DNA of 64,000 nt, taken from NCBI GenBank assembly GCA_023091665.1, contig JALJCQ010000014.1, forward strand, positions 558,001-622,000, in the 5' to 3' direction. Positions 21,457 to 32,504 of this stretch are shown one piece after another. Source of the stretch: Pythium myriotylum. Taxonomy: Eukaryota; Oomycota; Peronosporomycetes; Pythiales; Pythiaceae. A program made the translations under genes and the position numbers. Position 1 is the stretch's first letter; every line of letters starts with the position of its first letter. The notes below the pieces were generated by a model, which searched no databases, was not told where the DNA came from, and saw only the letters and a program-made list of their open reading frames with translations.

Positions 21457-23146
21457 TTAGTCGCTCTCCCAAGGCATCGACAGTCGCTTCGAATGTAACG
21501 CGAAGAGGTAGTTAACACAGCACGCGAGCTTGTAGAGGTAGTGGCATGGGCACACGCCGTTTTCGATGTCGACCCGCCATACCTCTATCGGCATACCAGC
21601 GAATTCCATACGAGCGTTGTTAACACTCATCGTGCCGTTCAACTTCTGTTTCTCGCTCTTCGAAAGCATGTTGTGCTGAGCTTTGGTAATGAACTCGGCT
21701 GAGATAACTGTGACGCACATGCTCCTTGGGAGACCATCGACTAACTCAGCGAGATGAACGCGCTGGGAAGTAGAAAGCACGCGTTTTTGGCATTTTGCCA
21801 TCAGCTTCATTTTTCTCTCAAGCTTCTTCAGCTCACGGCTTACTTTTGGAATTTCACGTACGACGGAATGCTTGTGGCAACAACTGGCAAGCTTGTCTAG
21901 TGGACTCCCGACTTTGAGCCGAACGCGAATAGTATAATCCCGTTTGATGACTTTGTTGTATTGCTCAATGGGGTTGCTCGCCTTCGCGAATCCTGGAGGA
22001 GTGTGGTAGCACTGCCATCGCAAAAATTCGGACTGTCTCCACCGACGTTGCCCACTGGGTCCAAGCTCTCTCGAACGCAGATTCTAATTCGTGTTGGTTT
22101 CTTGCGAAGTGCATATCGTACACACAATCGAAGATCTCTTTCCGAATGGAACGGGGCAGGCTCTTAGTTCGTTCTACCACTTTTGCAACCACATGATAGA
22201 AGCACATGATATACTTGGTGTCGGAGTATTGTCCAAAAATTGCTTTCACAGCGTTGAACTGTGCGTCGTCGCCGTCGCCCATCACGTATTTAATTTGCGG
22301 CAGTGTCCCTGTCTGATCATGGAACAATCTCATCAGGCTTTGGAACACACGAGTATAGATGGCCTCAGTTCGCTGGGAAACAACTGCGAACACCACTGGC
22401 TTGAATGATCTGTCTCTTCCAGACAAACCGCAGACAATAACCGGATACGAGGACTGGTTGAGCTTGAATGCTGCATCGATGTGAAATATGTACTCGTTGG
22501 GATCCTCACTGAGCTGACGCAGTAGCCTAATGGTAGTAAGGTCGAATACAAATGGATCCTTATCATCACCATCGCCAATTTTTGGCGTTCCGTGCATATC
22601 AATATCGAATCCGAAAGCGAGTGGATCTCCTTCTCCTGAAGTTGAGGACACTTGATACTTCTTCAATCATTGTAGACACGAGATCGTTATTGCTCATGTG
22701 GTCACGTCGACGCAATTCTGGACTTTAGAAAGATCAGGAATAGCATCACCTTCCAACTTCAGCGCTTCTATCAAGTCATTCCGAATTCGTGCTGGCTTCA
22801 TGTCTTTGTCCGCCATTGCCCGCACAGCTACTCACATAGACCTTGTCAATTTATTCTTCTTCGGAGATGATGCGGACGAGAAGTGGGCCTCCAGCTCGTA
22901 AATGCTTCCGGTCATAGAGCGCTCACACACGAGTATCTTGGCCCTGCACTTGCATTTCGACACATGGGAGAATTCAGCACACGCTGAAGAAGCGCACCAA
23001 GCAAGGCGGTACGACATAGAGTGTACTTCCCCTGCCGCAATCGTATCGCAAACTGTACATGCCGACATGTTGCTTGTTTTAAACTTAAACGTCTTCTGCG
23101 CATCAATCCGCTCGTGAATTTGCTGCGCTGATCTGTCCGTCAGCAC
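21457..23146 (-). pseudogene. MULE transposase with FLYWCH-like start and SWIM-like end, frameshifted
   Basis: Reading the minus strand from 23146: a Cys-rich N-terminal finger (CTVCDTIAAGEVHSMSYRLA... CKCRAKILVCERS), a linker with three in-frame TGA codons between 22834 and 22670, then the MULE core: EYIFHIDAAFKLN (first Asp), YVMGDGDDAQF (second Asp), YIMCFYHVVAKV (C/H block). A frameshift near 22020 leads to NPIEQYNKVIKRDYTIRVR and the C-terminal finger region VCPCHYLYKLACCVNYL, a SWIM-like C-x-C-xn-C-x-H in which the final His is Asn. At least two frameshifts and three stops make it non-functional. Better preserved than the MULE relic at 604-987 and with intact first and second Asp. Confidence 0.75.
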
Positions 23147-23254
23147 AAGTCACTAGGGGAGTTCACGGGGCATTGTAGTCGAGAGCGGTTTCTCCTCTTC
23201 ACTCGTTTGCCAATCCAATTTGACACAGTCCACCCAAATAAGATCGATATTACG

Positions 23255-23274
23255 CCCCCCCCCCCCCCCCCCCC
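23255..23274. repeat. Poly-C tract, 20 nt
   Basis: Twenty consecutive C immediately before a 24-bp tandem array. Confidence 0.95.
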
Positions 23275-23278
23275 ATCA

Positions 23279-23420
23279 GGATCTCGAGCTACCGACTCGA
23301 TCTCGGACCACCCACCAGAATCTCGGACTGCCCACCCACCAGAACCTCGGACTGCCCACCCACGAGGATCTCGGACTGCCCACCCACGAGGATCTCGGAC
23401 TACCTACCCACCAGGATCTC
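23279..23420. repeat. 24-bp tandem array with inverse core of the 20-bp array
   Basis: Units of 24 nt, consensus close to gatctcggactgcccaccca plus c(c/g)ag, are repeated four times (about 23320-23415) with a 19-nt and a partial unit at the left. The core atctcgga is the reverse complement of tccgagat, the core of the 20-bp array 2.6 kb away. Confidence 0.85.
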
Positions 23421-23494
23421 TCTCCAGATCGATGGTTGCATCTGGATAGGTACCAAAACTACCCAATCGTTGGGATACTCTATACATGGTACTA

Positions 23495-23510
23495 ACGGGT
23501 TCTGCCAAAT
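23495..23510 (+). repeat. Left terminal inverted repeat of pogo element
   Basis: ACGGGTTCTGCCAAAT, flanked outside by TA; exact inverse of 25086-25101. Confidence 0.9.
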
Positions 23511-23581
23511 AGTGAAAGGTATACTATTCAATAATATACCCAACGACCCTGAACGGGTATACAATTTGGGAGGGTACTATA

Positions 23582-24907
23582 TTAGAGCTCAACTACCAGC
23601 TCGTCAAACTCATCGACAAGCTCTTCAAGATCCGCATCGACGTTGTCGATCTGCTCCTGTCCATCGACATTCTGCTCTCGTGCAAGCCACACTTGACGGA
23701 AGCGCTCACCGTAGACGTCGTGACGACTAATGTGCCAGTCTTCAAAGTTGTCGGAGAACCCAGCACCGAGAATGGAGTTCTCAACAACAGCTTGTGGGAC
23801 CGCTTTCCAGGCGCTGTCCACCCAGCGTGCAACCGTCTCAACGGCGGGAGGCTTTGGGTTTCCGTGGCGCGTGTACTCGACCTGGTCTGATGTTTTCCAG
23901 GCGTCGATGACAGGAGAAATGTGGTCTTTAAACGACTTGTAAATGCCAATATCGCCGGCTTGGAGATACGGTGTCATGCCACCGGGCACCACAACAGACT
24001 GAATTTGCTTCTCCTGGCAACGAGCCTTGACCGCCTTCGCAACGTGTGCGCGCATTGAGTCCCAGACGAGTGTTTTGCCTGGGTTTGCGTCAAAGACGCA
24101 AGGAAACACCACGTCCAACCACTTCAACAGAAGGCTCGTGTTTACCCACGCCTTCTCTTGAAGTGCTACGTACACGTTGCCAATGCGTCGGAAGTTTCCA
24201 CCGCCTTTCCCTTTCCAAATCAGCAGTGGGATGAGTTTCTTGCCGGCGGCAGTCACCGCAAGTACGACAGTGATTCGCATTGAAGCGAATTCTGTCGACT
24301 TCAACACAACATGCCGAGCACCAAGGATGTCGACGGTATCGTGGCGCGGGTCTTCAAAATACACAGCCGTCTCGTCCATGAGAACGGTACGCATGGGCTC
24401 CAGAGTATTGCGTCGACCAGCAAGAAAGATCATATAGCTGATCGCTCGTGAGATGAGCTGGTCATCTGACAGTACGGTGAGATTGGTAGTTCGGCGGAGC
24501 GAGAGTCCATAGCGTTTCACGAAGAGACTTAGCCACTTGTCCGATGCCATGAAACCCTCGTAGCCTTCTGCATGCGCAAGCTCGCGTGCCTTCGCCTGGA
24601 TCCAATCACGAGACACCTTAAGTTTGTGCACACGGCGCTGAATAATGAGATCAAAGAGTGTGTCTTCGATCGCGTCAAGTTGTGGCTTTGCGCCAGCGCC
24701 GCTGAGACGGAACTGGGTTGGGCTGGCCTGGCGAATCTCGTCGCGTTTCTTCCACCAGTAGCGAACCTGAGCAGGCGACACAATCCAACCCCTCTTGTTC
24801 TTGAAGTAGTTGGCAGCTCGGGTCGGGGCTTGGGGGCAGTTGGCCTCGATCCAGTCAATGACCTCGAGCTTCTCGATCATGGACTTGGGGATATGACGTG
24901 ATGGCAT
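23582..24907 (-). CDS. Pogo-like DD35D transposase
   Basis: 441 residues from ATG at 24907 to TAA. It would cut and re-insert the element that carries it, acting in the nucleus. Residues 1-60 form a helix-turn-helix region (IEKLEVIDWIEANCPQAPTR and PAQVRYWWKKRDEIR), residues 75-140 a CENPB-type second DNA-binding domain, and 165-370 a DDE_1 catalytic core. Catalytic residues are visible: D178 in LMDETAVYF, D283 in LVWDSMRAH and D319 in LQAGDIGIYKSFK, with 35 residues between the second and third, the spacing known for pogo/Fot-like enzymes. The C-terminus is acidic (DADLEELVDEFDEL). No stop or frameshift, in contrast to every other DNA-transposon transposase here. Confidence 0.92.
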   Translation of the reverse strand: MPSRHIPKSMIEKLEVIDWIEANCPQAPTRAANYFKNKRGWIVSPAQVRYWWKKRDEIRQASPTQFRLSGAGAKPQLDAIEDTLFDLIIQRRVHKLKVSRDWIQAKARELAHAEGYEGFMASDKWLSLFVKRYGLSLRRTTNLTVLSDDQLISRAISYMIFLAGRRNTLEPMRTVLMDETAVYFEDPRHDTVDILGARHVVLKSTEFASMRITVVLAVTAAGKKLIPLLIWKGKGGGNFRRIGNVYVALQEKAWVNTSLLLKWLDVVFPCVFDANPGKTLVWDSMRAHVAKAVKARCQEKQIQSVVVPGGMTPYLQAGDIGIYKSFKDHISPVIDAWKTSDQVEYTRHGNPKPPAVETVARWVDSAWKAVPQAVVENSILGAGFSDNFEDWHISRHDVYGERFRQVWLAREQNVDGQEQIDNVDADLEELVDEFDELVVEL

Positions 24908-25085
24908 TGTGGTAGTGGTGGTTCTTGGTCCTCGGTGATTGAAGATTTGAAAAGTGGCGGTGAGTTTGAGCCATGGCGGCCAATGGTATACTAATTGGAA
25001 CGGTTTACAATTTCTCCGGAGATTCTAGAATGCCCAGAAAAGCTCACTAAAATCAGTAGGGTATACAATCCAGACAGGGACATCA

Positions 25086-25101
25086 ATTTGGCAGAACCCG
25101 T
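25086..25101 (-). repeat. Right terminal inverted repeat of pogo element
   Basis: Exact inverse of the left end, flanked outside by TA. Confidence 0.9.
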
Positions 25102-25103
25102 TA

Positions 25104-25701
25104 GCTGCACGTACGCGAATTATTATGGGCCAGATTTGAAGCCGTCATTTGTGAAATGGAAAGTTGATGACTGACTGAAAGTGCACACCACGTTTTTCGT
25201 CCAATCAGAAAGAGTGGTTCTGTGATGGAGATGGAACCTGACATCTGTGTGCGCGTGCGTTTTGGTTATGTGCGATCCTCTAGGTATTATGTTCTAGAGC
25301 ACTCCCATTCTGCAAACGAATGGGAGTCACACGATAACCTTTAAACAGGTTATCGTGTGATGGTAAATTTCTTTGTGCACTTCCAACGTGTTCTCAACTC
25401 GGTTCGTCTCGAATCACGCTTTTTATCCGATCCTTTCGATTCTCACGAAAAACAGTCCATTTTCGACCAGTCGATCACAAAGAAAAATCCTCGGTACTCT
25501 CCAAAATCCGGTTGTCTTATTATCTGGAATAGGATCGTGTCTCCCCTTACGTTTCGCAAAGCAGGTGAAATCGTGATATCGCATGTTACACGGGGAATCA
25601 GATTTCCTATCTAGTATTTTCGGTGCCAGTTCCACAAATTTTGGTGAAAACGACAATAATTCAGACGGAATTGATGATAGCATTCTAGTGTGAAAATATT
25701 T
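25104..25701. other. Intergenic; hairpins, no gene
   Basis: Between the pogo element and the 3' end of the first kinase gene. A plus frame at 25357-25614 has no recognisable domain. Near 25563-25590 the phrase gtgaaatcgtgatatcgca is close to one at 59285-59303. Confidence 0.5.
25301..25359. repeat. Two adjacent perfect hairpins
   Basis: First: actcccatt (25301-25309) with aatgggagt (25319-25327). Second: cacacgataacct (25328-25340) with aggttatcgtgtg (25347-25359). They abut directly. Confidence 0.85.
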
Positions 25702-28172
25702 TCATGGGGCCCGTCTTGTATCACCCAGTCGCTTCAAGTACTCGACGATCTCGCCCGCCGACGGACGCCGCGTCGGATCTCCGTCCATACAACTATCCGC
25801 AAGCTCCAATATCGCCCGAGGACACTCGGCTGAGAACCCTGGCCGCATCTCACCAGCTAGCACCTTACGTAAGATCACTCCTTGCTGGGTCTCGCCGTAG
25901 TTCACATTGCCCTGCTCCTTTGCAGACCGGTCGTTCCAGTATGGGTAGTCGTCTGTGTCGACCTCACTCAACACCACGCCGAACGAGAAGATATCGGCTC
26001 GCTCGTCGTATCGAAGTCCCGCTAACACCTCGGGTGCGATCCAGAAACTCGTACCGATCCCTGCTGTCATGTGTGTCTGCTCGAAACGACCTTCTCGAGA
26101 GATACCAAAATCGGTCAGCTTGGCGTCCAGGTCGTTATTGACGAGGACGTTCTTGGACTTGAGATCGCGGTGGATCACTTTCGGACTCAGAGTGTGCAGA
26201 TACTCGAGTGCCTCGGCCACGTGGAGAGCGATTCGCAGTTTGTGGTCGGTCCACGTGAGCGACGCATTGCGTTCTTTGAAGGATGCCAAGACCTCGTGGA
26301 GGTCTCCTCGTTGCATGAGCTCGGTCACCATGGACAGCGTCTTCATGTTTTCCCATGCACACCCGATGTACTCGACGATGCGAGGATGTTGGAGCGAGGC
26401 CATGAGCGCGATCTCTTTGAGGAAGGACTCGACGAGCTTGGTGTCGTTGGTGTACTCAGGTCGTATCATTTTGATGGCGACGCGTCGTCGCTTGTAGACT
26501 CCCGAGTAGACGGAACCGAAGCCTCCTTGCTTGATGAGCTCACTGAAGATCAATTCCTTGTGGTTGAGCCGACTAGTGATAATGAGAGGATCGTTTAGAA
26601 GCGACGAGTCAATCGTCCGAGTCTTTGATCCAAGTGAGATGCCGCCGCTGGAAAGAGACGGAATCAACTCGAAGCCGCCGCGTCGCGAGTGTGGGCTATC
26701 GATGTCGAACGTGCGAGTAAAGGCCTTGTCGCGTTCGCGGCGTCGATTTTGTTTGTTCATTGCGAAAAGTGCGATGGCGAGTACGAGCACAACGATGCCA
26801 CCACCGATTGCGATATACACCAGTGGAGACGTCGAGCTCGAGCTGCTGACGTTGGTTATCGTCGTGTTACCAGAGCTTATTACTGACTTTGCGACGCAGA
26901 AACTGACATTGTGGGCCGTCTTTAGCGTCGACCCCTCACTGCAGTTCTGGAGTGCGGCGACTCCGTCGAGCGAGAAGGTTTGGAGGTTGGCGATTTTATT
27001 GAAAAGCGTCTCGTCCAGTGTGAAATTGGTCACGGGGTTGTTAGAGAAGTTGCTGCGATCCATGAATTTCAGTAAGAAACACAAATTTCATCCTGGGTTG
27101 GGGGCTTACACATTTTGCAGACTCGGAAGCGCGGCAAGAAACGATGGGATTGCTTCGAAGGCGTTGCTGCTCAGGTTGCTAGGGAGAAAATAGTAAATAC
27201 TACGACAATGTAGCCGCCACACACACACAGAGACTCACAGCGTCGCGATAGAGGATCGACCAGCATCGGGGCCACTCAGTGCTGTGTTCTGCTTGAGCGT
27301 GAGTTTGTTACCACTCAAATCCCTACAGCAGACGCAACCCCAGCCAAAAAGAATGCCAATAAATTTTGGTCTCCGAGGCGACTTACACAGTGGTCAGCGA
27401 GTCCCATTTTTCAGTGAGATAGGACGTGGGGAACGCGTTCAGGTTGCAGTTCCGCATCGTCAGTGTCGCTACCGATGAGGGCAGGAAGTCCGTCGTGAAG
27501 TCGACATGCGAGAAGTCGATATTCGCGACCTCTCTGAGGAAAGCCATCAGCTACTTGAATAAATCAAGAAGCGTAAATCAAACTTACACTGTGGTAATGT
27601 GGTTCTCGCTCCCAGTCTTGACCAGCGAGATGGCATTATCTGTCCCGTCAGGGGATGTCAGGTCGAAGGATAACGAGATCGGGTCGCTCGAGGTCACACC
27701 GAGTAGACGCCTGCCGAGTCGACGATATTAGCGTTGTCCATCCAATGCGAGCAACACAAGCACCAACGTACAACGTGGTCACCTTTGTGGGCAGTGTGAA
27801 GCGCCCAATAGTTGTGATCTCGAGGGCTGTTGTTGCCGGGTTGGTCGTGACTGGGAGAGCCGTGGTGGCCGTCCGCTTCATGAGCTGGAAGGCCCACTCA
27901 CTCCCCGTGTCTGTGATGCACGAACACGAGACATTGACCCATTCCGTAGGGCACGCGCCGTTTGCTGCACCCGAGTCGACACGGGCGATCACGACGCCTT
28001 TTCCTTCGCAAGGAGGGGCCGACGAGCCGGCTTGAGATTGCTGTAGTGCCGTCACCTCAACCACGCCGACCTTGTACCTGTTGGCCAGCGGTGCGGCACG
28101 AGGAGGGGGCGAAGAGCCCTCTCCGCCCATGGAGCCGGGCCCTCTAGCCGTCGGAGTCGACGTGGGGGCCAT
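25702..28172 (-). CDS. LRR receptor-like TKL kinase 1
   Basis: Six exons (minus): about 28172-27772, 27710-27588, 27533-27387, 27322-27239, 27178-27110, 27052-25702, with 54-64 nt GT-AG introns, giving 724 residues. Residues 1-134 are a Cys-containing N-terminal region; short exons then encode LRR units (LTMRNCNLNAFP, VDLSGNKLTL, LNLSSNAFEAIP, FSNNPVTNFTLDE). One membrane segment lies at about 352-372, then a TKL-type kinase: Gly loop GGFGSVYSG near 450, K469 in VAIK, HRDLKSKN at 569, DFG at 589, APE at 614. All catalytic residues are present, so it should be active. The likely role is signalling from the membrane; ligand unknown. No signal peptide is obvious after the chosen ATG. The kinase domain is nearly identical to that of the next gene. 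An upstream exon cannot be excluded. Confidence 0.88.
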
Positions 28173-30028
28173 GTTCGCTGACTCTCTATTGTGGTTGATC
28201 GCAGACTGTGGCGAGTCCTCTTAGTCTCCCCGAGGACAAACGAAATACCCAGCCCTCAAACTGACGAATTGATGACAGAAGGCGACCACTGTGTATACAT
28301 ACGTTGAGGCTCAACTGCTTCCTTGGCTATGCACGCGAGTCATCCATCCTTTGGCGCTGGGGTGGCTGGTAAGAAACCCTAGCAAGCGGTACGTGAGTAT
28401 CGATTACCTGCGTATTATAATATAAATGATATCATAAATAATACCATCCCAATCCCGGCGCAGACGGCGTTAGCAGCCATTACCCCTTCTTTCGATATCG
28501 CATACCCTTGCATTCTGCAATGCAAGTCAATCAGTGACAAATCCCAGAGCCCAGCCCCATTCTCAGCAATTGCGACACACGGAACGGGCGGGAGCGTGAC
28601 TTGCACCGTCTACAGTAGTGCAATCAGGTGAGCAAGCGACAGGCCACTTGTGCTGCAGAGGGTCAAATCTGACCCCAAATTATTTTCAATTTTCAAGTAT
28701 AAAGGACATAGAAGATACATTTCCCTGGCCAGCTCAGCGTGGACGGTGGAGTGTTGAGTACAGTATGATGTAGTAGGTGGTGGCGAGTCGGTCATTTGAC
28801 GCCGCGGCAGCCACGACCAGACTCGGCAAATCTCGGGCTGGTGTCCTCAGCTTCCAATTCTGGTCGAGCAGGAGACGCGACATATTCAGAGATTCCACAT
28901 CCACGTATCAGAGAGCTCTACGGTGGGCAGTTTGGTCCTGCGAGGATTTAATGGCGGTTCTTGGGAACTGAGGCTCCGTTTGTGGTGGAAATTGGACTGT
29001 CAGAAAGCTTGCGTTATCAATATAACGCGGTGATCTATCGTTCTCTCATCGGACAAGTGAGCTATGATCAAAACCCCACAAAAACCCAATCAAAAACGCC
29101 ACATTTGACCGTTTCGGACACGAAGAGATACTGGATTCTAGGTCCAGTTCATGGTGGATTAAATCCAACGGACTGGCTAGTACGGTACAGTACATACAGT
29201 ACTGTACTGTTCTCTTTCCAGGTGCAGTCTCAGTTGCCAACTGATGGACAGACTGTCTGACATGGCGAGTCCAATGTTTGTTTCCACACGACCCGTCTGG
29301 ACTCTTGGCTCTCGGTGCAGACGGCCGTATCCAAAACTGACGATGGAAAAGACAGACAACGCCTGAGAACATCATGCTGTTCTGCCAGAACTGCAAGTGA
29401 CTCTGGTGACGATCGCCGTGTTTGTTCGGATGATGATGAAAGCGAGATCCAATCGTCTCCGATTCACGAAGGCTTCCAGCCGACGCGAGATTCTTGGGCT
29501 CATGCGGCGTGGCTGGCGCGCTACCGATTCTGTGTTACCTCATGGAGTTTACACCTCTTGGCAACGTGCTGCAACATCGCTGCATACCAGCTAGTAGCCC
29601 GCTGTGTCTGTTGTAGATGATGTTGATCGCATATGGCAAGCATGTTATCACCAACGAGAACAGATAACGCCGGTGGAAAGTGACCAAACCATGAGGCTTG
29701 TTTGAACTCTACACCTCACAGACGTAAACTCCGCGATTTTTCTGTTTTGTGTCGATGATATGTCAGAAGTTCACAGCGGAATAATTCACGGTCTCGGCAC
29801 GCGATCGCGCTGCTTCATTTCAGTTGATTCAGTTGCAACGAAGACTATATGCTTTCCACTCGTAAATTCTCCTACTGTACGAAGCTGGTCTTCCTACGCA
29901 TCTGGGCTGATTCGATCTGCGAGGGCTGATAGCATCTGACTCGTTCTCACATACCCCGGCAAGGCGAACATGTACGGTTGACAAAGTTTCTCCTGGCGCA
30001 AGTCCTTGACATGCTGATCTACTTCTGC
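28173..30028. other. Intergenic between kinases 1 and 2
   Basis: No gene I can support. A plus frame at 29397-29594 (SNRLRFTKASSRREILGLMR...) reads like a degraded conserved protein but I cannot name it. A palindromic patch gtacagta...tactgtac lies near 29182-29205. The 5' side must contain the promoter of kinase 1. Confidence 0.4.
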
Positions 30029-32504
30029 TTAAACCACCATTCCCCGTCTTGTACCACCCAGTCGCTTCAAGTACTCGACGATCTCGCCCGCCGACGGACG
30101 CCGCGTCGGATCTCCGTCCATACAACTATCCGCAAGCTCCAATATCGCCCGAGGACACTCGGCTGAGAACCCTGGCCGCATCTCACCAGCTAGCACCTTA
30201 CGTAAGATCACTCCTTGCTGGGTCTCGCCGTAGTTCACATTGCCCTGCTCCTTTGCAGACCGGTCGTTCCAGTATGGGTAGTCGTCTGTGTCGACCTCAC
30301 TCAACACCACGCCGAACGAGAAGATATCGGCTCGCTCGTCGTATCGAAGTCCCGCTAACACCTCGGGTGCGATCCAGAAACTCGTACCGATCCCTGCTGT
30401 CATGTGTGTCTGCTCGAAACGACCTTCTCGAGAGATACCAAAATCGGTCAGCTTGGCGTCCAGGTCGTTATTGACGAGGACGTTCTTGGACTTGAGATCG
30501 CGGTGGATCACTTTCGGACTCAGAGTGTGCAGATACTCGAGTGCCTCGGCCACGTGGAGAGCGATTCGCAGTTTGTGGTCGGTCCACGTGAGCGACGCAT
30601 TGCGTTCTTTGAAGGATGCCAAGACCTCGTGGAGGTCTCCTCGTTGCATGAGCTCGGTCACCATGGACAGCGTCTTCATGTTTTCCCATGCACACCCGAT
30701 GTACTCGACGATGCGAGGATGTTGGAGCGAGGCCATGAGCGCGATCTCTTTGAGGAAGGACTCGACGAGCTTGGTGTCGTTGGTGTACTCAGGTCGTATC
30801 ATTTTGATGGCGACGCGTCGTCGCTTGTAGACTCCGGAGTAGACGGAACCGAAGCCTCCTTGCTTGATGAGCTCGCCAAATACCAGATCTGTGTCGTTAA
30901 GCGTGCTCGTGATGATCAGCGGGTCACTGAGCAGGGTTGAGTCGATGCCTTTCGTTTTGGATATAAGGGACAAGCTGTTGCCGCTCGGAATAGAGTCAAA
31001 GCCGACAGGTTGCTGGTGTGCACTGTCCAGATCGAATGTCCGACTGAAAGCTTTATCACGTTCGTGGCCTCGACGACGTTTGTTCATCACGAAAAGCGTG
31101 ATGGCCAGTACGAGAACAACTATACCACCAGCGATCGCAGCGTAGACCAACGGTGATGTCGAGTTGGAGTGGCTACCCGTCGTCGTCGTCGTCGTGTTAC
31201 CCGAGCTGAGCCCGGAGGTAGCCACGCAGAAACTAACGTTGTGAGTGGTCTTGAGCGTTGATCCGTCGCTGCAGTTCTGGACGGCGGTGACTCCGTTTAG
31301 AGCGAACGTGTTGAGGTTGGCGATTTTATTGAAGAGAGACTGGTCCAGCGTGAAGTTATTCACTGGATTGTTGGAGAAATCTCTGGAGATACAATACAGG
31401 TTCCATGAATACGATAAACTGAAAGTATTGGAGCTCAGGTGAGTCTTACAAGTTTTGTAGACTTGGTAGCAACCCAAGGAACGAAGGAAGGGCTGTGTAG
31501 GCGTTGCTGCTTAGGTTGCTGGGAAAACAAGTTATTAGTCTTCGTATGATTAATTAATAACGATTAGGACTTCGGCAAAACTCACAGTGTCGCGATGGCC
31601 GCGCGAGCTACTTCCGGGCCGCTTAGTGCTGCGTTCTGTTTGAGCGTGAGTTTGTTGCCACTAAGATCACTGCAACCAACAAAATTAGACAACAGGATTC
31701 AACATACTTTCAAACATCAATGATACTGTACACTGTTGTGATCGTATCCCACTTGAGCACGATATACGGGGTTGGGAACGCATTCAGATTACAGTTTCGC
31801 ATAGCGAGCGACGTTACAGACGAAGGCAGGAAGTCTTGCATGAAATCAACGTGCTCGAGGTCGATGTTGGAGATTTCTCTGCGGAGAAAAGGTCAGCTAG
31901 TGATCGACCCCAGGCGTTCGGTTTCAAGTTTATGACGTACATTGTTGCGATGTGGTTCTCGCTTGCCGACGGAACGAGGGAGACAGTGCTATCGGAGCCG
32001 TCCGGATTCATCAAATCGAATGAGAGATCGACTGGATCGCTATTGGTCACACCAAATAATCGCCTGCACATAGGCCAAGCGAATCAGTACAGCGACAGGA
32101 TGGCCAAAGTCGATTGAATCATACAGCGTCGTGACCGACGTCGGCAGTGTGAAACGTCCAATGGTCGTGACTTCTAGCGTGGTCTTCGTGGCGTCAGACG
32201 CCAAGGGGAGAGAAGTCGCAGTGGATCCGTGCTTCTTGAGTCGGAAAGCCCACTCGCTGGTACTGGTCGTGATGCACGAGCACGAAATGTTGGCACAGTC
32301 AGAAGGGCAGGCCCCATTGCCTGCCACCGCCGCTTCCTTCGCGACGATGACAGCGTTACCGCTACACGGCATCTGTGATGGGTCTGCTTGTGACGGCTGC
32401 AATGCCGCGATCTCGACCACTCCTTCTTTGAACCTCGACATAACGCGGACGCCTGTGCTCAGCGCCTGCGCCGAGGTCGGTGAGTCTGCTCTGCTCGAGC
32501 TCAT
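30029..32504 (-). CDS. LRR receptor-like TKL kinase 2
   Basis: Six exons (minus): 32504-32125, 32063-31941, 31878-31732, 31669-31586, 31518-31450, 31382-30029; introns 61-67 nt, all GT-AG; 718 residues. Layout as in kinase 1: N-terminal Cys-containing region, LRR units (LAMRNCNLNAFP, LNLSSNAYTALP), a membrane segment near 346-366 and a kinase with GGFGSVYSG, VAIK, HRDLKSKN, DFG and APE intact. The last ~820 coding bases match kinase 1 almost base for base (one difference seen, c/g in the serine-glycine codon region near 30836), whereas ectodomain and introns differ widely. The C-terminal tail differs too (TRRGMVV against TRRAP). Probably membrane-bound signalling; ligand unknown. Confidence 0.88.

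Larger units (their letters stand above)
23495..25101 (-). mobile_element. Intact-looking pogo-type DNA transposon
   Basis: The 1,607-bp element is bounded by perfect 16-bp inverted ends (ACGGGTTCTGCCAAAT at 23495-23510 and its inverse at 25086-25101) with TA on both outer sides (23493-23494, 25102-25103), the target duplication expected for the Tc1/mariner/pogo superfamily. It encodes one uninterrupted DD35D transposase on the minus strand. Near both ends the motif ggtatac or gtatacc recurs (about 23519, 23535, 23556, 24986, 25060), possible subterminal binding sites. It is the only DNA transposon in the window with intact protein, ends and target duplication, so it is probably young. Confidence 0.9.

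Noticed and set aside
23279..23420. CRISPR-like array
   Set aside because: Units are adjacent tandem repeats with no unique spacers, in a eukaryotic genome.
25955..26598. Plus-strand frames opposite kinases 1 and 2 (and minus frames opposite 3 and 4)
   Set aside because: Shadows of the kinase domain; they recur because the kinase sequences are homogenised.
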